From contig NZ_FOWE01000005.1 in assembly GCF_900115395.1 (NCBI RefSeq), positions 248,001-312,000 on the forward strand: a stretch of 64,000 nucleotides of DNA. Reading direction: 5' to 3'. Both the position numbers and the translations under genes were made by a program. This document shows positions 16,809 to 25,533 of the stretch, one piece after another (the first letter of the stretch is position 1; each line of letters opens with the position of its first letter). The stretch comes from Geodermatophilus obscurus (GTDB taxonomy: Bacteria > Actinomycetota > Actinomycetes > Mycobacteriales > Geodermatophilaceae). Below the pieces are notes generated by a model, which worked only from the letters and a program-made list of their open reading frames with translations, had not been told where the DNA came from and ran no database searches.

Positions 16809-16875
16809 CTCCTGGGGCGTTCCTCGTGCTCCGGGAGCCCTGCAGGACCCCGATTCACGAACGACGCCCCAGGAG
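16809..16875. repeat. 67-nt imperfect hairpin downstream of glnA2
   Basis: Perfect 12-bp arms (16809-16820 and 16864-16875), then a symmetric 3x3 internal loop, then a 5-bp stem (16824-16828 with 16856-16860) and a short inner CGGG/CCCG stem. It lies 89 bases after the glnA2 stop and ends 60 bases before the TAGGCT promoter element of the next gene. It could be a terminator without U-run or a structured RNA. The remaining 16720-16947 stretch holds no gene that I can support. Confidence 0.5.
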
Positions 16876-16947
16876 CGGCGCCCGAGCCGTCTCCCGCGCG
16901 CGGACGGCGGAACGGTGGCGGGGCGGCGCCGAACTAGGCTCGGCCCC

Positions 16948-17685
16948 GTGCCCGACCGCCCCGCCCGCCTGCTCGTCGTCGTCCCCAGCGAGACCGCCCC
17001 GCCCGCGCGGCTGGGGGAGTGGCTGCGCGCAGCCGGGCTGGAGCTCGACGAGCGGCACCTCGACGCCGGCGACGAGGTCCCGGCCGACCTCACCGGCCAC
17101 GACGGCCTGTTGGTCACGGGCGGCCCGCAGTCCAGCCTCGACGACGACGCCACCGAGCTGGCCCCCGTCCGCGCCCTGCTCGCCCGCGCGATCGCCGACG
17201 ACGCCCCGACGCTGGCCATCTGCCTCGGCGCGCAGCTGATGGCCCAGGCCGGTGGCGGACGGACGCGGGTCGGCGCCGACGGGCCGGAGGTCGGCGCGGC
17301 GCTGGTGGCCCGGCGCGACGCCGCGGAGTCCGATCCGCTGTTCGCCCCCGTCCCGCTGAGCCCCGACGTCATCCAGTGGCACCACGACGAGGTCAGCGAG
17401 CTGCCCGCGGGCGCCACCCTCCTCGCGAGCAGCCCGCGCTACCCGCACCAGGCGTTCCGGGTCGGCCGGCGCTGCTACGCGCTGCAGTTCCACGTCGAGA
17501 CCACGCCGGAGATCGTGCGGCGCTGGGCCGAGAGCGACCCCGACGGGGTCGCGTCCACGCCCTTCGACGCCGCCACCGTCGCCGAGCGGGCCGCCGCGGT
17601 GCACCCCGACGTCGAGGAGGTCTGGGCGCCCTTCGCCGACCGCTTCGCCGACCTGGTGCGCTCGGCCCGCGGCGCCCGGGTCTGA
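16948..17685 (+). CDS. Class I glutamine amidotransferase, GMP-synthase-like
   Basis: A 245-residue stand-alone class I GATase domain. The nucleophile elbow is AICLGAQLMAQAGGG (Cys), and the His/Glu pair is in LQFHVETTPEIV. A downstream partner domain is absent, so either it hydrolyses glutamine for a separate synthase or it acts on a glutamyl amide. The TAGGCT element at 16935-16940, 7 bases before GTG 16948, predicts a leaderless mRNA. It stops 2 bases before glnE, so the two are almost certainly co-transcribed, linking a glutamine-consuming activity with the enzyme that regulates glutamine synthetase. Confidence 0.85.
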   Translation: MPDRPARLLVVVPSETAPPARLGEWLRAAGLELDERHLDAGDEVPADLTGHDGLLVTGGPQSSLDDDATELAPVRALLARAIADDAPTLAICLGAQLMAQAGGGRTRVGADGPEVGAALVARRDAAESDPLFAPVPLSPDVIQWHHDEVSELPAGATLLASSPRYPHQAFRVGRRCYALQFHVETTPEIVRRWAESDPDGVASTPFDAATVAERAAAVHPDVEEVWAPFADRFADLVRSARGARV

Positions 17686-17687
17686 CG

Positions 17688-20600
17688 GTGACCGTCTCCC
17701 GCGAGGTCCCGCGCCGCGCGGTCGTGCGGCTGGCCCGCTTCGGGTTCCTCGACGGCGAGCGGGCCGCGCTGATGCTGTCCGACCCCGCGCTGGGGCTGTG
17801 GGACCTCGAGCGCAACGAGCCCGCCGACCCCGAGGCCGGCCCGGTCGTGGCAGCACTCGCCCGGGCCGGCGACCCCGACCTCGCCGTCCGCTCGCTCACC
17901 CGCCTGGTCGAGGCGCTGGACGCCGCCGACCCCAGCGGCGGCTCCGCGGCCGGGCTGCTCGCCCGGCTGCGCGGCTCGGCGGCCCTGCGCAGCCGGCTGC
18001 TGGCGGTGCTGGGTGCCAGCGCGGGCCTGGCCGACCACCTCGCCGCCCACCCCGGTGACTGGACCGTCCTCGACGACGACGAGAACCGTGGCGCGCTGCG
18101 GCCCACCGCGCAGGCCCTGCAGCGGCAGCTGCTGGTCGCCGTCGGTGCCGACCCCGACGACCCGCCCTGGGGTGTGCGGCTGGGCAGGGCCGCGCCCGAC
18201 GCCTCCCCGCAGCGGGTCGCCGCCCTGCGGCTGGCCTACCGGCGGGCGGTCCTGTCCCTGGCCGGGCGCGACCTGGGGGAGGGGCTGCCCGCCGAGGACG
18301 CCGCCGCCGAGCTCGCCGACATCGCCGCCGCCGTGCTCACCGCGGGGCTGGCGATCGCCGTCGCCGAGCAGCCCGACGGCGCCGCCCCGTGCCGGCTGGC
18401 GGTCATCGGCCTGGGCAAGTGCGGCGGCCGGGAGCTCAACTACGTCAGCGACGTCGACGTCGTGTTCGTGGCCGAACCGGTCGACCCCACCGACCCCGAG
18501 GCGCCTGCCGTGCAGAGCGCGACCCGGGTGGCCGCCGCCCTGATGCGCATCTGCGGGGAGGCTGCCTGGGAGGTCGACGCCGCCCTGCGTCCGGAGGGGA
18601 AGGCCGGCGCGCTGGTGCGCACGCTGGCCAGCCACGCCGCCTACTACCGGCAGTGGGCGAGCACCTGGGAGTTCCAGGCGCTGCTGAAGATGCGCCCCGT
18701 CGCCGGCGACCCCGACCTGGGCCGCGCCTACGTCGACGAGCTGTTCCCGCTGGTGTGGCAGGCCGGCGACCGCCCCGGCTTCGTCGCCGAGGTGCAGGCG
18801 ATGCGCCGCCGGGTCGAGGACAACATCCCGCCGGCCCAGGCCGACCGGGAGCTCAAGCTCGGCCGCGGCGGCCTGCGCGACGTCGAGTTCGCCGTCCAGC
18901 TGCTGCAGCTGGTGCACGGCCGGGTCGACGTCCGGCTGCACGTCGGGGGCACCCTGCCCGCGCTGGCCGCGCTGCGCTCCGGCGGCTACGTCGGCCGCGA
19001 CGACGCCGACACCCTCATCGCCTCCTACCGGTTCCTGCGCACCGTGGAGCACCGGCTGCAGCTGCTGCGGTTGCGGCGCACCCACCTGCTGCCCACCGAC
19101 GAGCAGCAGCTGCGCTGGCTGGGCCGGTCCCTGGGCTACAAGCCCGACGCCCGCGGCGACGCCGTCGACGTGCTGCGCGCCGAGCTGTCGCTGCACACCC
19201 GTGAGGTGCGCCGGCTGCACGAGAAGCTGTTCTACCGGCCGCTGCTGTCGGCCGTGGCCAAGGTGCCGGCCGAGGCCGCGCAGCTGGGCAGCAAGGCCGC
19301 CGGCGACTGGCTGCGGGCCCTCGGTTTCGCCGACCCGCCCGGCGCGCTGCGGCACATGGGCGCGCTCACCGGCGGGGTGTCGCGGTCGGCGTCGATGCAG
19401 CGCTACCTGCTGCCGGTCGTGCTGCAGACCCTCGCCGACTGCGCCGACCCCGACGCCGGGCTGCTGGCCTACCGCCAGGTCAGCGAGGCGCTCGGCGGCA
19501 ACCAGTGGTACCTGCGGCTGCTGCGCGACGAGGGGCAGGTCGCCGAGCGGCTGGCCCGGCTGCTGGGCTCGAGCCAGTACGTCGCCGCGCTGCTCACCCG
19601 CACGCCGGAGGCGCTGCGCATCCTCGCCGACGACGACGAGCTCGAACCGCGCGGTACCGCCGCCCTGGCCGGGGCGTGGCGCGCCGCCGCCGCCCGCTCC
19701 GCCGACCCGCAGGCCGCCGTCGGGGTGCTGCGCGCGCAGCGCCGCCAGGAACTGCTGCGCATCGCCTCGGCCGACCTGCTGGGCCGCCTCGACGTCGAGC
19801 GGGTCGGGCAGGCGCTGACCGACGTCGCCGTCGCGACCCTGCAGGTCGGTCTCGACGTCGCCGTCCGCGCCTGGGTACGGGACTCCGGCACCGCGGTCGA
19901 GGACGTGCCGATGGAGCTGGCCGTCATCGGGATGGGCCGGCTCGGCGGCGGGGAGATGGGCTACGGCTCCGACGCCGACGTGCTGTTCGTGCACCGCCCC
20001 CGGGAGGGCGTGGAGGACGGGAAGGCCACCCAGGCGGCCAACGCGGTCGCGCACACGCTGCGCCGGCTGCTCGGCGAGCCAGCGCCCGACCCGGCCTTCG
20101 AGGTCGACGCCGACCTGCGCCCCGAAGGGCGGCAGGGCGCGCTGGTGCGCAGCCTCGACGCATTCCGCGAGTACTACGAGCGCTGGGTGTCGGTGTGGGA
20201 GGTGCAGGCGCTGCTGCGCGCGGTGCCGGTGGCCGGCAGCCCGGAGCTCGGGGCGGCCTTCGTCGAGCTGGTCGACCCGCTGCGCTACCCGGCCGCCGGG
20301 CTCACCGACGCGCAGGTCGCCGAGATCCGCCGGATCAAGGCCCGGGTCGAGCGCGAGCGGCTGCCACGCGGCGCCGACCCCGCCACGCACACCAAGCTCG
20401 GCCGCGGCGGGCTGGCCGACGTCGAGTGGACCGTGCAGCTGCTGCAGCTGCAGCACGCGGGGGCGGTCCCCGCCCTGCGGGTGCCCTCCACGGTCGGGGC
20501 CCTGGCGGAGCTCACCGCGCACGGCCTGCTCGAGCAGGCGCCGGCCGACGCGCTGTGCGAGGCGTGGGAGCTGGCCAGCCGGGCCCGCAACGCCGTCTTC

Positions 20601-20783
20601 CTCGTCCGCGGCCGGCCCAGCGACCAGCTGCCGCGCCCCGGGCTGGAGCTGGCCGGTGTCGCCCGGGCCAGCGGCGCCGGCCCCGACGTCGACCCCGGCC
20701 GGTTCCTCGACGAGTACCGGCGCACCACCCGGCACGCACGGACGGTCGTCGAGCAGGTGTTCTACGGCCTGCCGCCCGGGTGA
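17688..20783 (+). CDS. glnE: Glutamine synthetase adenylyltransferase/deadenylase
   Basis: A bifunctional GlnE, 1031 residues, which adenylylates (inactivates) and deadenylylates glutamine synthetase. Two nucleotidyltransferase domains are each followed by helical GlnD-UR-type domains. The N-terminal active site is GGRELNYVSDVD near residue 250 and the C-terminal one is GGGEMGYGSDADVLF near residue 758. Length agrees with actinobacterial GlnE. The probable target is GlnA1 (Tyr405), since GlnA2 lacks the site. The GTG start lies 2 bases after the GATase stop. Confidence 0.94.
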   Translation: MTVSREVPRRAVVRLARFGFLDGERAALMLSDPALGLWDLERNEPADPEAGPVVAALARAGDPDLAVRSLTRLVEALDAADPSGGSAAGLLARLRGSAALRSRLLAVLGASAGLADHLAAHPGDWTVLDDDENRGALRPTAQALQRQLLVAVGADPDDPPWGVRLGRAAPDASPQRVAALRLAYRRAVLSLAGRDLGEGLPAEDAAAELADIAAAVLTAGLAIAVAEQPDGAAPCRLAVIGLGKCGGRELNYVSDVDVVFVAEPVDPTDPEAPAVQSATRVAAALMRICGEAAWEVDAALRPEGKAGALVRTLASHAAYYRQWASTWEFQALLKMRPVAGDPDLGRAYVDELFPLVWQAGDRPGFVAEVQAMRRRVEDNIPPAQADRELKLGRGGLRDVEFAVQLLQLVHGRVDVRLHVGGTLPALAALRSGGYVGRDDADTLIASYRFLRTVEHRLQLLRLRRTHLLPTDEQQLRWLGRSLGYKPDARGDAVDVLRAELSLHTREVRRLHEKLFYRPLLSAVAKVPAEAAQLGSKAAGDWLRALGFADPPGALRHMGALTGGVSRSASMQRYLLPVVLQTLADCADPDAGLLAYRQVSEALGGNQWYLRLLRDEGQVAERLARLLGSSQYVAALLTRTPEALRILADDDELEPRGTAALAGAWRAAAARSADPQAAVGVLRAQRRQELLRIASADLLGRLDVERVGQALTDVAVATLQVGLDVAVRAWVRDSGTAVEDVPMELAVIGMGRLGGGEMGYGSDADVLFVHRPREGVEDGKATQAANAVAHTLRRLLGEPAPDPAFEVDADLRPEGRQGALVRSLDAFREYYERWVSVWEVQALLRAVPVAGSPELGAAFVELVDPLRYPAAGLTDAQVAEIRRIKARVERERLPRGADPATHTKLGRGGLADVEWTVQLLQLQHAGAVPALRVPSTVGALAELTAHGLLEQAPADALCEAWELASRARNAVFLVRGRPSDQLPRPGLELAGVARASGAGPDVDPGRFLDEYRRTTRHARTVVEQVFYGLPPG

Positions 20784-20823
20784 CCCGGGTGTGCCGCCCG
20801 CGCCGCCGGGGCACGCTGGGGGA

Positions 20824-21141
20824 GTGAGTTCAGCCGTGCCCGCCGACGCGACCGCCGACCCGCCCGACCCCGCCGACGAGGGTGCCGCGGACGCCACCAT
20901 CACGCCCTACCGCGACGGCCCGCTGATCGTCCGCGGGGACTTCCGCCTGGTCGACCAGGACGGCGCCGAGATCGACCCGGGTCGCAAGACGGTCGCGCTG
21001 TGCCGGTGCGGGAAGTCGGGCATCAAGCCCTTCTGCGACGGCACCCACAAGCGCTCGGGCTTCTCCGCGCCGAGCGCCCCCAGCCGGCCGCGCCCCGCCG
21101 CGGCGATCGTGCGGGAGGCCCGCCGGCCCGACCCGGCCTGA
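20824..21141 (+). CDS. CDGSH iron-sulfur domain protein
   Basis: A 105-residue soluble protein. Residues about 60-80 hold CRCGKSGIKPFCDGTHKRSG, the CDGSH signature (Cys-x-Cys ... Cys-Asp-Gly-Thr-His) that binds a 2Fe-2S cluster with three Cys and one His. The domain is preceded by a short beta region (DGPLIVRGDFRLVDQDG) typical of bacterial single-CDGSH proteins. It probably serves electron transfer or cluster transfer. GTG 20824 lies 40 bases after glnE and could extend that operon. The first 25 residues are acidic and Pro-rich. A hairpin follows the gene. Confidence 0.85.
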   Translation: MSSAVPADATADPPDPADEGAADATITPYRDGPLIVRGDFRLVDQDGAEIDPGRKTVALCRCGKSGIKPFCDGTHKRSGFSAPSAPSRPRPAAAIVREARRPDPA

Positions 21142-21148
21142 GAGCGGC

Positions 21149-21186
21149 GGTGGCGCGGGCCGGCCCCGTGCCCCGCCCGCGCCACC
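21149..21186. terminator. Bidirectional hairpin terminator
   Basis: Perfect 12-bp stem (21149-21160 with 21175-21186) and a 14-base loop, between the convergent CDGSH (stop 21141) and chemoreceptor (stop 21205) genes. No U-run. Confidence 0.65.
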
Positions 21187-21204
21187 ACCACCCCGCGTTC
21201 GGCG

Positions 21205-22764
21205 TCAGGCGTGCGTCTGGATGGCCTGCGCCATCCGGACCTGCTCCTCGAGCACGTCGGTGATCCGGGTCTGGACGGCGTCGAGGCGGCCGATCACCTC
21301 GCTGGTGGCGTGGATGCCCGCGGTCACCTGCTCGCTGCTGGTCTGGATGCCGGCGATCTGGTCCGACACCTGCTGGGTGGCCGCCGCGGTCTCCCGCGCC
21401 AGGTCCTTGACCTCGCTGGCCACGACGGCGAACCCGCGGCCGAGCTCCCCGGCCCGGGCGGCCTCGATGGTGGCGTTGAGGGCCAGCAGGTTGGTCTGGT
21501 CGGCGATGCCGGAGATGATCCGGATGACCTCGCCGATCGACGTCGACGCCTCGCTCAGCGCCGCCACCTCGCTGGTCATCGTCGACGCCTGCGCGACGGC
21601 GCTCGCCGCGACCTGTCCCGCGGCCGCGGCGGCCTCGCGCAGCCGGTCGACGGTGTCGAGGAGCTCGCGCGAGCGCTGCGCGTCTGCCGCGGCGCGGCGC
21701 AGCACGTCCAGCCGCTGCGACACCAGCTGCTGCACGTTGCGCAGCGCGTCGGCGCGGGAGGCGGACAGCGCGATGGTCTCGGTCACGAAGAAGTCCATCG
21801 TCCCGATGACCCTGCCGCCGGCGGTGACGGGGAAGCAGACGCCGGACTTCACCCCGGCCCGCTGCGCGGCGGGGCGCCGCACGCAGTCGGTGACCTCGGC
21901 GAGGTCGCGGACGAAGACCAGGTCGCGCCGCTCCCACGCCCGGCCCGACAGGCCGACGCCCTCGGCGAAGCTGGCCGCCAGGGTGACCCTGCGGAACTCC
22001 TCGCCGGCCGAGCCGGACTCGGTCTGGAAGCGCAGCACGTTCTCGGTCTCGTCCAGCGCCCAGAACGAGCCGTACGCCCAGCCGAAGGCGGTGCGCACGG
22101 TCTCCAGGGCGGTGCGGAGGGCCGACGCCTCGTCGACGGCCTCGCCGACCCTCGTGACGACGGTGGTGACGGCGGCCCGGTCGTCGAGCGTCTCGCGCAG
22201 GGCGGAGGTGGCCAGCGCCGACCGCCGGGCGTGGCCGAGCAGGCGGGCGATCGCCCGCCACTTCTCGCGGCGGACGCCGAAGAAGGGCAGCGGCGTGGCG
22301 CTGTGGAACTCGAGGACGGCGCTGACCTGCCCGTCGTCGACGGCCGGGTGGAAGCAGCCCTCCCGGGCGCCGGCGGCCCACGCGGTCTCCCACCGGAGGC
22401 ACTGGCCGCGACCGGCGGGGGCCGTCGTCAGGTGGACGGTCTCCCGGTCGCGCAGCGCACGCCCGCCCATCCCCGCGGACTCGGTGAGCCGGCCGTCGTG
22501 CGGCCAGGACGCGGACATGGCCGGGGTCAGCGGACCGGTCTCCCACGCCAGCGAGAAGGCGCCGGTCGCGTCGGGCAGCCAGACGGCGCCGTACCCGAGG
22601 CCGCAGGTCTCGACGATCGTCCGGACGCCCACGACGTGTGCCTCGCGCACCGTGGAGACGCCGGCGTCGAGTGCCAGGACCACCTTCTCGAGGGTCTCGA
22701 CGTCGCGCGGCATCTGCCGGGGGTCGAGGGGCCCGGCCGCAGCCGGGTCGTTCCGCCGCCACAT
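21205..22764 (-). CDS. Soluble methyl-accepting chemotaxis protein with GAF domains
   Basis: A 519-residue chemoreceptor with no membrane segment. Residues about 25-180 and 195-355 look like two GAF-type sensory domains (GYGAVWLPD ... and [15 protein letters not shown] ...). The second contains [20 protein letters not shown], a redox- or ligand-related Cys pair. The C-terminal third is a coiled-coil MCP signalling domain whose hairpin tip is [16 protein letters not shown], the conserved CheA/CheW contact. It is therefore a cytoplasmic sensor, but no cheA or cheW gene lies nearby. The gene is transcribed alone and has a hairpin at its 3' side. Confidence 0.85.
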   Translation of the reverse strand: MWRRNDPAAAGPLDPRQMPRDVETLEKVVLALDAGVSTVREAHVVGVRTIVETCGLGYGAVWLPDATGAFSLAWETGPLTPAMSASWPHDGRLTESAGMGGRALRDRETVHLTTAPAGRGQCLRWETAWAAGAREGCFHPAVDDGQVSAVLEFHSATPLPFFGVRREKWRAIARLLGHARRSALATSALRETLDDRAAVTTVVTRVGEAVDEASALRTALETVRTAFGWAYGSFWALDETENVLRFQTESGSAGEEFRRVTLAASFAEGVGLSGRAWERRDLVFVRDLAEVTDCVRRPAAQRAGVKSGVCFPVTAGGRVIGTMDFFVTETIALSASRADALRNVQQLVSQRLDVLRRAAADAQRSRELLDTVDRLREAAAAAGQVAASAVAQASTMTSEVAALSEASTSIGEVIRIISGIADQTNLLALNATIEAARAGELGRGFAVVASEVKDLARETAAATQQVSDQIAGIQTSSEQVTAGIHATSEVIGRLDAVQTRITDVLEEQVRMAQAIQTHA

Positions 22765-22884
22765 GCGAGACCTCCGGGGTCGAGGACCCCGGGTCCTGCT
22801 CCTCGGGTGTCCACCCCGGAGGTTCGGCGGCGACCGGCGGATGTGCAGCCGGGAACCCGGACGGCGTCGTCCGTGACCGTCCGG

Positions 22885-22928
22885 GCGGTCAAGCGGTCAA
22901 GCGGTCAGGCGGTCAGGTGGTCAGGCGG
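22885..22928. repeat. 8-bp tandem repeat across a stop codon
   Basis: Five and a half copies of GCGGTCAA/G in tandem, the last one overlapping the TGA stop (complement of 22921-22923) of the next gene. The rest of 22765-22920 holds no gene; it must contain the promoter of the chemoreceptor. Confidence 0.75.
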
Positions 22929-23931
22929 CCAGTGCCGGCTCCGCGTACAGCGCCGACCGCCCGCCCTCCCAGGCGCCGAGCAGGTGGGCGGCGGCCAGGC
23001 CGTCGAGGGCCAGCGAGCAGGCGGCGCCGAAGAGGACGTCGTCGGTCAGCGAGGGGTCCTCGGCGACCAGCGAGCCGCACATGTCCACCGAGGCGATCTG
23101 CTCGTGGACGGCGTCGGCCTCGACGTGCTCGTCGTAGAAGACGGTCGTCCGCTCGTCGTGGCCCAGGCGGCGCAGCCCCGAGGAGTAGCGGCGGCTGGGC
23201 TCCGACGACGTCATCTCCACGCAGGCCAGGTGCCCGAGGGCGGCGCCGCGCCAGCGCCGGTGCAGCCCGAACAGCGACATCGTGTTGACCGAGGTGAAGG
23301 CGACCGCCGGGGCGACGTCCCACAGCTCCCCGTAGCCGGCGTCGAGGCCGAGGTCGCGCATCATCCCGGCGAACAGCTCGCTGTGCATGCGCTCGGCCGA
23401 GCCGCCGCCGTACTCGTCGGCCTGGATCTCGACCATCGCGGCCTTGGCCCGGCCGGACAGGCGCGGGATGGCGAAGGTGTGCGGATCGGCCTCCTTGAGG
23501 TGGTACACCGACCGCAGCGACAGGTACTCGCGCCACTGCTCCGGCGTGCCGTGGCGGGCCATGTGGCGCGACAGCGACGGGCCGTCGTCGGCGGCGATCA
23601 GCGCGGTCAGCTGCCGGTCCACCGGCTCCGCGGTGGCCGTCGTCGGGCCGGTCAGCTCGCGCAGTGCGGCCAGGTGCCGGCGCTCCAGGTGCGCGCGCAG
23701 GGTGAGCAGGTCCGGGTCCCACTCCAGCGCGTCGTCGACGCCGTCGAACCCGCGGTAGTGCAGCTCGTAGCAGACCGCCAGCGCCAGCTGCAGGTCGTCG
23801 TCGTGCAGCGGGTCGGCGGTGGCCCCGGCCGTGCTGCGGGCGAGGTCGACGGCGGCGGCGGAGACCTCGCCGGCGAGCAGGTCGTCACGGAGGGCGGCGG
23901 TCAGGGGACCCCTGGGCTCGGGCAGGCGCAT
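22921..23931 (-). CDS. Iron-containing redox enzyme, haem-oxygenase-like fold
   Basis: A 336-residue helical protein of the haem-oxygenase-like diiron group annotated as iron-containing redox enzyme. Features include YELHYRGFDGV, AHLERRHLAAL, EIQADEYGGGSAERMHSELF and a C-terminal FYDEHVEADAVHEQ. These Glu/His stretches fit metal-binding helices of the HDO (haem-oxygenase-like diiron oxygenase) type. Substrate unknown; some relatives cleave fatty acids or modify amino acids. ATG 23931 is divergent from an SDR gene at 24007. The shared 75-base region includes TGCACCGTGCA, a perfect 5+1+5 palindrome at 23964-23974. Confidence 0.72.
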   Translation of the reverse strand: MRLPEPRGPLTAALRDDLLAGEVSAAAVDLARSTAGATADPLHDDDLQLALAVCYELHYRGFDGVDDALEWDPDLLTLRAHLERRHLAALRELTGPTTATAEPVDRQLTALIAADDGPSLSRHMARHGTPEQWREYLSLRSVYHLKEADPHTFAIPRLSGRAKAAMVEIQADEYGGGSAERMHSELFAGMMRDLGLDAGYGELWDVAPAVAFTSVNTMSLFGLHRRWRGAALGHLACVEMTSSEPSRRYSSGLRRLGHDERTTVFYDEHVEADAVHEQIASVDMCGSLVAEDPSLTDDVLFGAACSLALDGLAAAHLLGAWEGGRSALYAEPALAA

Positions 23932-24006
23932 GGAGCCGACATGCCCAGCGGCCCCGACTTCGATGCACCGTGCACGATGTGATGTCGCACCGGGTAGTGG
24001 CCGCCC

Positions 24007-24852
24007 ATGGCAGACCTGCGCGACCGCGTCGTCCTCGTCACCGGCGGCAGCGCCGGCATCGGCCGGGCCACCGTCGCCCGGCTGGCGTCCGCGGGGGCGC
24101 GGGTGGTCACCTGCGCCCGGGACGGCGACCGGCTCGCGGAGGCGCTGGCCGGGCTGGACGGCGTCACCGGGGTGGTCGCCGACGTCGCCCGGGCCGGCGA
24201 CCGGGAACTGCTGGTGCAGCGGACGCTGGCCGCGCACGGCCGGCTCGACGCCGTCGTCCTCAACGCGGCGGTGGGCTGGATGGGCCTGGTCGAGGACACC
24301 CCCGGCGACGTCGTCGAGCGCATCGTGGCCACCAACCTGACCGGCGTCGTCGAGCTCACCCGGCTGTCGCTGCCGCACCTGCTGCGGGCCGCCGCCGAGC
24401 ACGGCCGGGCCGACGTGCTCACCGTGAGCTCGTCGGCCGGGCTGTCGCAGGTGCCGCCGCTGACCGTCTACTCGGCCACCAAGGCGGGCGTGCAGGGCTT
24501 CGTGTCCGGCCTGCGCCGCGAGGTCACCGCCCGCGGGGTCCGGGTGCACACCGTGATGCCCGGGCCGGTGTCCACCGAGTGGATGGCCCGCGGCCACGGA
24601 TCCCCACCGGCCTCCGACGACGACGCCCGCGGCCGGCTGTCCCCGGGCATCTCCGCCGAGCGGGTGGCCGACCGGGTGGCCGGCTGCCTGACCTCGTACT
24701 GGTCCCGCTCGGTCGCCGTGCCCCGGGTCATGGGCCTGGCCCGCCTGGGCGAGACCTTCCCGGTCAACCGGGTGCTGGACGTGGTGGTGTCCCGGCAGAC
24801 CGACCGGGTCCGGCGCGTCTCGGCCCGGATGGTCGACGAGCGGACCGGGTGA
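24007..24852 (+). CDS. SDR family oxidoreductase
   Basis: A 281-residue short-chain dehydrogenase with GGSAGIGRA at about 13-21, NAAVGW for the NNAG motif, SSSAG and the catalytic YSATKAGVQGF near residue 158. The C-terminal part after 200 (SRSVAVPRVMGLARLGE) is longer than in minimal SDRs and resembles the membrane-associated DltE/YbbO-like group. TAGTGG lies 6 bases before the ATG, so the mRNA may be leaderless. A DUF1353 gene follows 7 bases later. Substrate unknown. Confidence 0.8.
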   Translation: MADLRDRVVLVTGGSAGIGRATVARLASAGARVVTCARDGDRLAEALAGLDGVTGVVADVARAGDRELLVQRTLAAHGRLDAVVLNAAVGWMGLVEDTPGDVVERIVATNLTGVVELTRLSLPHLLRAAAEHGRADVLTVSSSAGLSQVPPLTVYSATKAGVQGFVSGLRREVTARGVRVHTVMPGPVSTEWMARGHGSPPASDDDARGRLSPGISAERVADRVAGCLTSYWSRSVAVPRVMGLARLGETFPVNRVLDVVVSRQTDRVRRVSARMVDERTG

Positions 24853-24859
24853 GGCGGCC

Positions 24860-25399
24860 GTGCCCTTCGACCCGCCGGTCGCCGTCCTGCGCACCGAGGG
24901 CGCCGACGGCTGGACGCTGGCCGAGCCGCTGACCTACCTCGGCCGCCGCGACCGGTTCGTCGTCCCCGCCGGGTTCGGGACCGACCTCGCCACCGTGCCC
25001 CGGCCGGTGCTGTGGCTGGTCCCGGAGTCGGGGCGCTACACGCTCGCGGCGGTCCTGCACGACTGGCTGTGCACCGTCGGCATCGCCAGCGGCGTGGTCA
25101 CCTCCCGGGACGCCGACGGGATCTTCCGGCGGGCGATGCGCGAGGCCGGCGTCCCGGTGCTGCTGCGCTGGCTGATGTGGACCGGCGTCCGGTGGGGGGC
25201 CCTCGCCGACGCCGATCCCGCGCGCCGGCGCGGGTGGCTGCTGTCCGCGCCGGGCGTCCTGGCGATCTCGGCGCTGGCCGCGCCCCTGGTGCTGCCGCCG
25301 TCACTGCTCGTCGTCCCGGGGCTGGCCGTCTACGCGCTGCTCGAGCGCCTCGTGTCCGGGCGCGCCGGCGTCCGGCCGTGGTCGCGCCGGCGCCGCTGA
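24860..25399 (+). CDS. DUF1353 family protein
   Basis: A 179-residue protein. Residues 15-115 match DUF1353: TYLGRRDRFVVPAGFGTDLA, then VPRPVLWLVP and AAVLHDWLC, then a conserved ADGIFRRAMREAGV stretch. A hydrophobic C-terminal part (about 125-165) gives two membrane helices. DUF1353 is known mainly from phage and bacterial proteins without an assigned role. The GTG at 24860 lies 7 bases after the SDR stop, so both are probably in one operon. The 134 bases up to cstA hold no gene. Confidence 0.78.
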   Translation: MPFDPPVAVLRTEGADGWTLAEPLTYLGRRDRFVVPAGFGTDLATVPRPVLWLVPESGRYTLAAVLHDWLCTVGIASGVVTSRDADGIFRRAMREAGVPVLLRWLMWTGVRWGALADADPARRRGWLLSAPGVLAISALAAPLVLPPSLLVVPGLAVYALLERLVSGRAGVRPWSRRRR

Positions 25400-25533
25400 A
25401 CGGGCACCTCCAGGGTCACGGGCCGGTCACGACCGGACGCCTCACCGGGCGGGCGGTGCGCGCTCTTGGCATGCTCGCCGCGTCTCCAGGACGGCGTCGT
25501 CCGGGCGCCGTCTGCGCACCGAGGAGGATGCCC

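Noticed and set aside
17688-20783. Loss of activity in the GlnE N-terminal domain because its motif reads VSDVD
   Set aside because: The first-domain motif in this family is variable around a DxD core, which is present here.
17475-20903. 1142-codon antisense frame over glnE
   Set aside because: It is fully opposite glnE, which has clear motifs on the + strand. The translation is Gln/Gly/Arg/Val-rich with no domain.
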